Below the pieces are notes generated by a model. The model was not told the DNA's origin, made no database searches, and was given only the letters and a program-made list of their open reading frames with translations. Positions 7,872 to 13,016 of a stretch of DNA of 14,197 nucleotides are shown in pieces. The stretch covers positions 1 through 14,197 of the forward strand of contig DAOVLE010000137.1 in NCBI GenBank assembly GCA_030631415.1, in the 5' to 3' direction. Source of the stretch: JAAEQG01 sp023133475 (GTDB lineage Bacteria; Planctomycetota; Phycisphaerae; UBA1845). Every line of letters begins with the position of its first letter. Position 1 is the first letter of the stretch. A program made the position numbers and the translations under genes.

Positions 7872-8627
7872 CTACAGCGAGCCGGTAAACGCCACCTGGA
7901 AACCGCCGAAATCGTCGGTATCCACGTCGTCATCCCAGTCAAAGTCAAACATGTCACAACCTGGGGCGACGGGGTCGTTATCCGGGCCTGTCATACATGC
8001 CCCAAACTGGGCGAAGTCCGTCAAATCCACGTCGCCGTCCCCGTTGAAATCGCCCGGAAGCGCCACGGTCAGCACCACCGAACCCGCCCCGATGCTTGCG
8101 ATGTCAAACAACGCACCATCCGGTGGCCCGGTTGTATGAGCCGCCACAACGTTCGACAGCGACACGGTCACCGTGCCTCCCCCCGTCGGCTGGACTGTAA
8201 TCCCCTCCAGCAAAACGTTGCTCCCCGGAGCCAGACCATCACTCGCCCCACCCGGCGCCGCGTCGAAATCATTGTCGTAAGCCACCTCGGTAATGGGTGA
8301 GACAATCAAATCGTGCGGCAGATTGCTCTCAAACGGGTCCTGCGAGGTCATCGAAACATACGTCAACCCACTGGCACCGGTGGGATCCAACGACCGCCCC
8401 ACCATCGTCAGGCTCACCTCTCCCGACGCGCTCAGGTCGAACGCCACAGCCGACAGCCTGGTGTCGAATGTGGCGCGCACCTCCAGCGTCACTTCGGTTC
8501 CCGACCGAACCGTGTCGCTGCCGGGATTGACCAACGAGAAAGAGATCGACGAACTCGCCAGGGTTGTCCCGCAAACCGCGCACACGAGCAAACCGCTGAC
8601 CAACAGAGAGAGTCGCAGAGCTGTCAT
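7872..8627 (-). CDS. Secreted cohesin-like protein with C-terminal dockerin-like domain
   Basis: 251-aa exported protein. Residues 1-25 are a signal peptide (LRLSLLVSGLLVCAVCGTTLAS). Residues about 28-190 form an all-beta domain resembling bacterial cohesin-like domains (VTLEVRATFDTRLSAVAFDL near the start, VTVSLSNVVAAH later). Residues 191-250 carry two Ca-binding-type loops (DFNGDGDVDLTDFAQF and FDFDWDDDVDTDDF) separated by C211 and C224, the dockerin-like module frequent in planctomycete exported proteins. I chose ATG 8627 because AGGAGAG sits five bases upstream and a sigma70-like promoter lies between this ATG and the far upstream in-frame ATG at 8798, which would lack a signal peptide. 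It is 210 bp upstream of the PKD/FlgD gene. A scaffolding or surface-attachment role is inference. Confidence 0.85.
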   Translation of the reverse strand: MTALRLSLLVSGLLVCAVCGTTLASSSISFSLVNPGSDTVRSGTEVTLEVRATFDTRLSAVAFDLSASGEVSLTMVGRSLDPTGASGLTYVSMTSQDPFESNLPHDLIVSPITEVAYDNDFDAAPGGASDGLAPGSNVLLEGITVQPTGGGTVTVSLSNVVAAHTTGPPDGALFDIASIGAGSVVLTVALPGDFNGDGDVDLTDFAQFGACMTGPDNDPVAPGCDMFDFDWDDDVDTDDFGGFQVAFTGSL

Positions 8628-8632
8628 TCCAA

Positions 8633-8639
8633 CTCTCCT
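8633..8639 (-). promoter_or_regulatory. Ribosome binding site deciding start 8627
   Basis: AGGAGAG on the minus strand, five bases (TTGGA) before ATG 8627. It fixes the start inside a frame that stays open 57 codons further upstream. Confidence 0.75.
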
Positions 8640-8736
8640 ATTCAAAACATGATGTACTTCCAATCCGATATGCTTACACCGGCCACGCACTTCTGCATAT
8701 GCAAACTGCGCGTGAGCCGATAGCACGCCCATCCTT

Positions 8737-8765
8737 TTTATACCACATAGGCCCCCCTCCGTCAA
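8737..8765 (-). promoter_or_regulatory. Sigma70-type promoter of the cohesin/dockerin-like gene
   Basis: Reading the minus strand, TTGACG (8760-8765) is followed by exactly 17 bases and then TATAAA (8737-8742). Both hexamers are one mismatch from consensus. The predicted start is near 8730, giving a leader of about 100 nt before ATG 8627. This is the clearest promoter in the window. Confidence 0.6.
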
Positions 8766-8803
8766 TGCGAAATTCTGGAGTTGGGGCATTTTTCTCAATG
8801 TAG

Positions 8804-8820
8804 GGCGGGTTCTACCCGCC
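8804..8820 (+). repeat. Short palindrome, 7-3-7 form
   Basis: GGCGGGT-TCT-ACCCGCC, preceded by the GTAGG core shared with the copies at 126-142 and 9032-9048. Here it lies upstream of a promoter rather than after a gene, and the pyrimidine tail is absent. Confidence 0.75.
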
Positions 8821-8954
8821 GTCCCACGTCAAGAAATCGCCCCATGCCAAGCAATTAGCGTTGAACCGACAATAAACACACTGTCAAAACCCGACGTAAA
8901 CATTCAGTGAACCCGACACGCCCTAATTTAGCTGTAACTTCTTTCCAGGAAATA

Positions 8955-8984
8955 CTCTGCGATCTCCGCACTCTCTGCGGTGTG
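8955..8984. repeat. Degenerate CTCTGCG-type repeat
   Basis: CTCTGCG-ATCTCCGC-ACTCTCTGCGG resembles a diverged copy of the CTCTGCGT repeat at 1466-1489. Confidence 0.55.
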
Positions 8985-9031
8985 AGAAATGCGGGCTAGC
9001 GCAAACGGCGGATGCCCCACCGCATGAAGAA

Positions 9032-9048
9032 GGCGGGTGAAACCCGCC
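9032..9048 (-). terminator. Hairpin immediately after dprA stop, possible terminator
   Basis: On the minus strand GGCGGGT-TTC-ACCCGCC, a perfect 7-bp stem with a three-base loop, followed by TTCTTCATG. It starts on the base after the TAG stop of dprA. It is a member of the short palindrome family. The pyrimidine tail is short, so intrinsic termination is possible rather than certain. Confidence 0.45.
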
Positions 9049-10212
9049 CTACTCCCGGTGGAGACGGACGAATCGTTGGCCCGGAACCTCGCGAACCACA
9101 CTCCGCAATTGCAACCCCATTAACCCCGACATCACCTTCGGGATAGGCAACCCGGTTTCGTCCGCAATGGTCTCGACGTCCATCTCGTCCGAACCCAGTG
9201 CATCGAGAATCGTTCGCTGATTGGGATCACTTGGCTCTGTCTGCTTGCCTGGCGAGCTTTCCGAGGTTTGCGAACCTGCAAACGGCATCAACCGCCCGAC
9301 CTCGCCCAGCTCATCCAGGATGTCTTCGAGGCAGGTGACCAGCTTGGCTCCGCCGTCGCGAATCAGTGCATTGGTGCCGGCGGCTTGGGGCGTGTCGAGC
9401 CGGCCGGGGAGCGCAAACACCTCGCGGTTATACTCAGTTGCCAACCGGGCAGTGAGCAAAGCCCCACTGCGTCGGGTGGCTTCCACCACCACCACCCCGA
9501 GGGATAATCCGGCGATGATCCGGTTCCGTGGCTCAAAGTTTCCCGAATCGGGTGGGGTGGCCATTGGCAGTTCGCTGATCACCGCCCCGCACTGCCGCAC
9601 ACGCTCTGCCAAACCCGCATGCTCGGGCGGATATACGTCGGTAAGCCCGTTGCCCAGCACGGCGATGGTCCTCCCGCCGGCTTCCAACGCACCGTAGTGG
9701 GCCAGCCCGTCCACGCCCCGCGCCAGACCAGAGACCACGGCAAAACCCGCCTGAGCCACCAGTGCCCCAAAACGCCGCGCCTGTTCACTGCCGTACCGGG
9801 TGCAACGCCGCGCCCCGACGATGCCAATAGCCAACATATCTTCCCGACGAAGTTCCCCGCTGACGTAAAGGCACACCGGGGGATCGGGCAGATATTTCAA
9901 AGCCGCCGGGTACTCATGATCCTGCTCGCAAAGAACACGCACGCCACGCTGAGCAGCCAATTCCAACTCATGCTCGACCTCCCCATTGTCTCGGGCAGCC
10001 TGCACCTCCCGTGCGCGGGTGGGGCTCATTCGTTTGACCCGAGCCAACTCCGCCACCGACGCCTCGAACACTCCATCAATACCGTCGAAGTGGTCGATCA
10101 GGCGACGAGCAAGGATCGGCCCGATCCCACGTGCGGACTTCAGCGCCAAGTATCGGCGAGCAATCGGAGACGCAACGCTTTCTGTGGATTGCGACATGGG
10201 CGATGGTTCCAT
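9049..10212 (-). CDS. dprA: DNA processing protein DprA (Smf)
   Basis: 387-aa DprA. In the known family it binds incoming single-stranded DNA in the cytoplasm and loads RecA during natural transformation; it is also widespread in bacteria without known competence. A helix-hairpin-helix/SAM-like region lies at about 22-70 (ALKSARGIGPILARRL). The Rossmann-like core at about 95-305 shows the family motifs GARRCTRYG (133-141), SGLARGVDGLAH (161-172) and FEPRNRIIAGLS (226-237), then FALPGRLDTPQAAGTNALI. A C-terminal winged-helix (DML1-like) domain occupies about 328-387. Start choice is uncertain: ATG 10212 and ATG 10197 both lack a clear Shine-Dalgarno, and ATG 10299 would add 29 residues read from repeat DNA. 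The TAG stop lies inside a dispersed palindromic repeat. No other competence gene is nearby. Confidence 0.95.
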   Translation of the reverse strand: MEPSPMSQSTESVASPIARRYLALKSARGIGPILARRLIDHFDGIDGVFEASVAELARVKRMSPTRAREVQAARDNGEVEHELELAAQRGVRVLCEQDHEYPAALKYLPDPPVCLYVSGELRREDMLAIGIVGARRCTRYGSEQARRFGALVAQAGFAVVSGLARGVDGLAHYGALEAGGRTIAVLGNGLTDVYPPEHAGLAERVRQCGAVISELPMATPPDSGNFEPRNRIIAGLSLGVVVVEATRRSGALLTARLATEYNREVFALPGRLDTPQAAGTNALIRDGGAKLVTCLEDILDELGEVGRLMPFAGSQTSESSPGKQTEPSDPNQRTILDALGSDEMDVETIADETGLPIPKVMSGLMGLQLRSVVREVPGQRFVRLHRE

Positions 10213-10537
10213 AGAACAAAGACCAAAAACCGCAGCATAACGCCCTCGGCAGATGTCCGCTACTGCGGTGGGAATGAAGAATGGAGAAGATGCTCTCATC
10301 CCTTCATCTTTTAACCTTCATCCCATTCTCCATTCAACGCGCTCCCCTACGGGTCGCCGCTAAACACCCCCACGCAGGGGGAATGGAGAATTGAGAATGG
10401 AGAATTGAGAAGACGGTAATCGTGGCGGCACCGGGGCGTTTAGCGGCGACCCGTAGGGGATCGCGATGAGGGTCGAAAGATGAAGAGATGAGGCATCTTC
10501 TCCATTCTCAATTCTCAATTCCCCCTGCGTGGGGAGT
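10213..10537. other. Intergenic region between hutI and dprA
   Basis: 325 bp with no gene. Beyond the composite inverted repeats (10295-10534) there is only about 80 bp of non-repeat sequence upstream of dprA (10213-10294). No clear -35/-10 pair or strong ribosome binding site was found there, which leaves the dprA start and promoter unresolved. Confidence 0.6.
10295..10534. repeat. Composite of three inverted-repeat pairs between hutI and dprA
   Basis: Pair C: 10295-10322 with 10465-10492 (24 of 28). Pair A: 10344-10365 with 10438-10459 (22 of 22). Pair B: 10367-10402 with 10499-10534 (35 of 36). C and A nest into one long hairpin; B crosses them (order A-B-A'-B'). Within B, the unit GAATGGAGAATTGA is tandemly repeated (10381-10394, 10395-10408). 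The region fills almost the whole gap between hutI and dprA. Confidence 0.85.
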
Positions 10538-11773
10538 TTATCGTTGGTAAACGAGTTTTCCTTGCTTGATGACGGTTGCGACGCAGTCGCGCCCGAATTC
10601 GTAGAACCAGCGGTGATGGTTGGGCACGTCCAACACCACCAGGTCAGCTTGCATGCCTTCGGCGATGGCTCCGAGGCGGCCTTGGCGCTTGAGGGCTGCT
10701 GCGGCGTTGGCGGTGGCAGCCAGCAGGGCTTCGGTGGGGGTCATCCGCATCTGGGTGCAGGCGATGGCCAATGTCAACGGCAGGGACTCGATCATGCACG
10801 AGCCGGGGTTGAAGTCGGTGGCCACCGCTACCGGCACATCGGCGTCGAGAATCTTGCGGGCTGGTGCCTGCTCGACCCCCAGATACAACGAACAGGCAGG
10901 CAACAGGACGGCAATCGTGCCGGCAACGCGAAGAGCCGCCAGAGAGGCATCATCGATGGTCTCGAGATGGTCGGCGGAAGCAGCGCCCACCTCAGCCGCC
11001 AGCCTCGAAGCACCCATCTGAGTGATCTGGTCGGCGTGCAGACGCGGGGTCAACCCAGCCGCCTTGCACGCATTAAGATAACGCCGCGACTGGTCCAGGT
11101 CGAAGGCTGTCCGCTCGCAGAAAACGTCGGCAAACTCCGCCAGGCCCTCGCCGACAATACGCCTTAGAACGTCCGGCTTCAGAACTTCGTCCAGGTAGGC
11201 GCCCGCCCGCCCGGCAAACTCCCTGGGGACGGTATGAGCCGCCAGGTAGCCGGCAACCAGTTCGAGCGGAGTCAACTCTTTCAGACGCTTTATCGCTTCG
11301 AGCATCTTGATCTCGTCAACGACGGTGAGCCCGTAACCGCTCTTGATCTCGACCGTGGTCACGCCGTAGGCCAACATCCGCCGCAGGCGCGGCAAAGCCA
11401 GTTCGACCAACTCGTCCACACTTGCCTTGCGGACAGCCTCGACGGTGACCTTGATCCCACCGCCCTCTTCGGCAATTTGGGCGTAGCTCTTGCCGCGCAG
11501 CCGTTTGACGAACTCGTTCTCGCGTGACCCGGCAAAGACGGTATGTGTGTGGCAATCGATCAGGCCTGGGATCACACATCCACCACGGGCATCGACAACC
11601 TCGGCGTCGCCCGGAATATCAACCTTCTCCGCCGGGCCAAAGCGAACGATCCGCCCCGCATCCGCCACCAGGGCAGCGGAGTTAACCGTCCGAACCGTGC
11701 CCATGCTCCGGCCGCCGATCGGCCCCGGTTGAACCACGACAAGTTCCGCAATGTTGGTAATAGCGAGCATCAT
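10538..11773 (-). CDS. hutI: Imidazolonepropionase HutI
   Basis: 411-aa cytoplasmic metal-dependent amidohydrolase, near the usual family length. It hydrolyses 4-imidazolone-5-propionate to N-formimino-L-glutamate, the third step of histidine degradation. Visible family features: CVIPGLIDCHTHTVFAG with H75 and H77, the block RLRGKSYAQIAEEGGGI (91-107), GVTTVEIKSGYGL (137-149), AAHTVP with H180, RLHADQ with H246, and ATDFNPGS with D320; these match the known metal and substrate residues. The start is the first of two adjacent ATGs (11773, 11770), with AGGA at 11780-11783 six bases upstream. The frame stays open to 12034, but that extension is repeat-derived and lacks homology. No hutH, hutU or hutG is in the window. 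Confidence 0.96.
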   Translation of the reverse strand: MMLAITNIAELVVVQPGPIGGRSMGTVRTVNSAALVADAGRIVRFGPAEKVDIPGDAEVVDARGGCVIPGLIDCHTHTVFAGSRENEFVKRLRGKSYAQIAEEGGGIKVTVEAVRKASVDELVELALPRLRRMLAYGVTTVEIKSGYGLTVVDEIKMLEAIKRLKELTPLELVAGYLAAHTVPREFAGRAGAYLDEVLKPDVLRRIVGEGLAEFADVFCERTAFDLDQSRRYLNACKAAGLTPRLHADQITQMGASRLAAEVGAASADHLETIDDASLAALRVAGTIAVLLPACSLYLGVEQAPARKILDADVPVAVATDFNPGSCMIESLPLTLAIACTQMRMTPTEALLAATANAAAALKRQGRLGAIAEGMQADLVVLDVPNHHRWFYEFGRDCVATVIKQGKLVYQR

Positions 11774-11779
11774 TGTTTT

Positions 11780-11783
11780 TCCT
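11780..11783 (-). promoter_or_regulatory. Ribosome binding site of hutI
   Basis: AGGA on the minus strand, six bases before the first of the paired ATG codons. It supports start 11773 over upstream ATGs of the same frame. Confidence 0.6.
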
Positions 11784-11788
11784 GTGGG

Positions 11789-11848
11789 GTGAGCGTCATC
11801 TGATTCAGTACCGCGACCGTAAGGGAGCGGCCGGGTTCTGACGCTCAC
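11789..11848. repeat. Inverted repeat in the hutI leader
   Basis: GTGAGCGTCA (11789-11798) is mirrored by TGACGCTCAC (11839-11848), a perfect 10-bp stem with a 40-nt loop. The loop contains CCGCGACCGTAAGGGAGCGG, itself partly self-complementary. Right beside the hutI ribosome binding site it could affect translation, but it looks like another dispersed palindrome. Confidence 0.65.
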
Positions 11849-11903
11849 TCCTTCCCGTGCATGTTTCTCATGCCTCATCACTCCCGACTTGGCGTCATGG
11901 TAA

Positions 11904-11927
11904 CCTATCGGGCCTTTGCCCGATAGG
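11904..11927. repeat. Perfect 10-bp stem-loop upstream of hutI
   Basis: CCTATCGGGC-CTTT-GCCCGATAGG: a perfect 10-bp stem with a four-base loop, 130 bp upstream of hutI. Neither strand has a T-run after it, so it is not a standard terminator. Role unknown. Confidence 0.75.
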
Positions 11928-11963
11928 GGGAAACCTTCCGCAATCCTCCACCTCCACGAAAAA

Positions 11964-11995
11964 GGCCATGCCGGCCGTCGGCTGCGTAATGCGTG
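11964..11995. repeat. 32-nt direct repeat, copy 1
   Basis: Matches 12272-12303 at 30 of 32 positions. It overlaps the transposase 5' remnant (RITQPTAGMA on the minus strand). Confidence 0.8.
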
Positions 11996-12065
11996 ACGAT
12001 CGCCCCATGCCCCAAGCCGACCAAGACCGCTCATGATGTCAAGAAAATCATCCTGACACCTTTTC
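11964..12065 (-). pseudogene. 5' fragment of a REP-associated transposase element
   Basis: The minus strand matches the 5' side of the intact element at 13008-13763: the 21-nt end motif (12045-12065, two mismatches from 13743-13763), a TTGACA box (12037-12042), then ATGGGGCGATCGTCACGCAT, reading MGRSSRIT against MGRSPRIT of the intact enzyme. Similarity stops after about eight codons and nothing of the HUH or Tyr region follows. It is a remnant lying upstream of hutI in the same orientation; its -35 box faces hutI. Confidence 0.7.
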
Positions 12066-12075
12066 TTCTCTGTAG

Positions 12076-12112
12076 GGTGGGTGGAGCCCGCCGTAGGCGG
12101 GCGAAACCCACC
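12076..12112 (+). repeat. 37-nt double-stem palindrome, copy 2
   Basis: GGTGGGT-GGA-GCCCGCC-GTA-GGCGGGC-GAA-ACCCACC: both stems are perfect, each 7 bp. The preceding bases complete GTAGGGTGGGT. It lies just beyond a transposase-end fragment (12045-12065). Confidence 0.85.
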
Positions 12113-12125
12113 ACGCCGCTTAATA

Positions 12126-12188
12126 AGTCCAAAGTCTCTGGTCCAAAGTCCAAAGTTGGAAACCAGCGAAACTTTGGACCTTGGACTT
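12126..12188. repeat. GTCCAAAG tandem and inverted repeat
   Basis: GTCCAAAGTC units occur two to three times at 12126-12157, and 12170-12188 is the near reverse complement of 12139-12157 (16 of 19). It sits between the two inverted 37-nt palindromes at 12076 and 12199. Confidence 0.7.
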
Positions 12189-12198
12189 GTCCCGGGTT

Positions 12199-12235
12199 GG
12201 TGGGTTCCACCTGCCTACGGCAGGTTCCACCCACC
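12199..12235 (-). repeat. 37-nt double-stem palindrome, copy 3
   Basis: GGTGGGT-TCC-ACCTGCC-TAC-GGCAGGT-TCC-ACCCACC on the plus strand; both stems are perfect. Read on the minus strand it starts GTAGGGTGGGTGGA, so it is inverted relative to copy 2. Its inner arms differ from copy 2 by paired, compensating changes. Confidence 0.85.
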
Positions 12236-12253
12236 CTACGCCTGGGGGCAAGC

Positions 12254-12811
12254 CTATCGTCGGAAACGCTTGGCCATGCCGGCCGCCGGCTGCGTAACGC
12301 GTGGCGTCGCCTCGCCAATTGAGACTACTGTAAGCGTGAAGAACTCGCCGGACACGCTTGCCCCAGGCCGCATCCGAAGGGGCAAAAACTCCGACGTGAT
12401 CTCGGTGTTCACTCTGAAGAGATACAACTCACCAGTCACTTGGTCGCTCAAAGGATCGGGGCAACTTGTAAAAGTGATAACAGGGATGATAGGAACCGCG
12501 ACATCGCAGACTGTTGCCGTTGGCAGAACCAATGACGCATGCCCTGTGGCGTCGGTGATAGCGCTGCCCTCTTGATTACGGTCAAGATACGAGGTGTCAT
12601 CGTTGGGGATGCCAACCATAGTGAAGGATTCCCGAAAGTCATGGGTGAACGTTACCTGAGCATTCTCAACTGTCCGGCACCCCGTATCTGTAAGTTGAAC
12701 GACGACCTCCTGTTGTGCTTCACTGCCGATGGTGCTCCCCGGGATACACCCTGAAAGCAGCAATGCGAGTAGCGTGAAGGCAGGGATCATCATGGCTATT
12801 GGAGACTTCAT
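12254..12811 (-). CDS. Small lipoprotein, repeat-derived C-terminal tail
   Basis: 185-aa protein of unknown function. Residues 1-21 are a lipoprotein signal (MMIPAFTLLALLLSGC) with lipobox LSGC and predicted lipidated C22. The mature part is beta-rich and looks like a transthyretin/carboxypeptidase-regulatory-type sandwich (VVVQLTDTGCRTVENAQVTF, then SAITDATGHASLVLPTA), with C45, C102 and C117. The start is well supported: GGGAGGTG (12818-12825) lies six bases before ATG 12811. The frame is open to 13000 but that part has no lipoprotein signal at its front. The last ~18 residues (GEATPRVTQPAAGMAKRFRR) coincide with a 32-nt dispersed repeat related to the transposase 5' end, so the native C terminus seems to have been overwritten. 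Confidence 0.75.
   Translation of the reverse strand: MKSPIAMMIPAFTLLALLLSGCIPGSTIGSEAQQEVVVQLTDTGCRTVENAQVTFTHDFRESFTMVGIPNDDTSYLDRNQEGSAITDATGHASLVLPTATVCDVAVPIIPVITFTSCPDPLSDQVTGELYLFRVNTEITSEFLPLRMRPGASVSGEFFTLTVVSIGEATPRVTQPAAGMAKRFRR
12272..12303. repeat. 32-nt direct repeat, copy 2
   Basis: Second copy of the 11964-11995 repeat. It lies inside the 3' end of the lipoprotein gene, where it encodes RVTQPAAGMA. Confidence 0.8.
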
Positions 12812-12817
12812 GTTTTT

Positions 12818-12825
12818 CACCTCCC
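12818..12825 (-). promoter_or_regulatory. Ribosome binding site of the lipoprotein gene
   Basis: GGGAGGTG on the minus strand, six bases (AAAAAC) before ATG 12811. It decides against the upstream in-frame ATGs as far as 13000. Confidence 0.75.
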
Positions 12826-13016
12826 GAGGTAGAGTCGTCAACGGCCAACTTGTGGTCAGAGCACATTTAGTCATTAGCGAGTGGCTTTCCCAATCGCTGC
12901 ACCCGGCGGCGGAAGGCTGCGTCGGCAGACTCGACCCTTCGGACGACCGCCATCGCCCCGCCATGCTAAGCGTAACCCAAGATTTCGCCACCCGCCGCAT
13001 GAACCCGGAAAATGTG

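Larger units (their letters stand above)
8628..9048. other. Intergenic region between dprA and the cohesin-like gene
   Basis: 421 bp with no supported gene. It holds the RBS, leader and promoter of the downstream gene (8628-8765), one short palindrome (8804-8820), a stretch resembling the transposase start (8836-8852), an AT-richer section (about 8860-8945) with nothing recognisable, a degenerate CTCTGCG-type repeat (8955-8984), and the hairpin beginning directly after the dprA stop (9032-9048). Confidence 0.7.
11774..12253. other. Repeat-filled intergenic region between the lipoprotein gene and hutI
   Basis: 480 bp with no intact gene. From hutI outward: RBS and inverted repeat (11780-11848), perfect stem-loop (11904-11927), transposase remnant (11964-12065), two inverted 37-nt palindromes (12076-12112, 12199-12235) flanking the GTCCAAAG repeat. 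Apart from the -35-like box of the remnant, no promoter for hutI could be named. Confidence 0.7.

Noticed and set aside
8628..8798. Upstream extension of the cohesin-like gene to ATG 8798
   Set aside because: Would include the promoter and lack an N-terminal signal peptide; AGGAGAG at 8633-8639 supports ATG 8627.
10213..10299. Upstream extension of dprA to ATG 10299
   Set aside because: The added 29 residues are partly encoded by an inverted-repeat arm and show no DprA similarity, though it cannot be wholly excluded.
11774..12034. Upstream extension of hutI to ATG 12034
   Set aside because: The 87 extra residues come from palindromes and the transposase remnant; length and RBS support 11773.
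12045..12303. CRISPR-like array
   Set aside because: Repeats belong to different families, face both directions and have no constant spacing; no cas genes.
12812..13000. Upstream extension of the lipoprotein gene to ATG 13000
   Set aside because: Would bury the lipoprotein signal; GGGAGGTG at 12818-12825 supports 12811.
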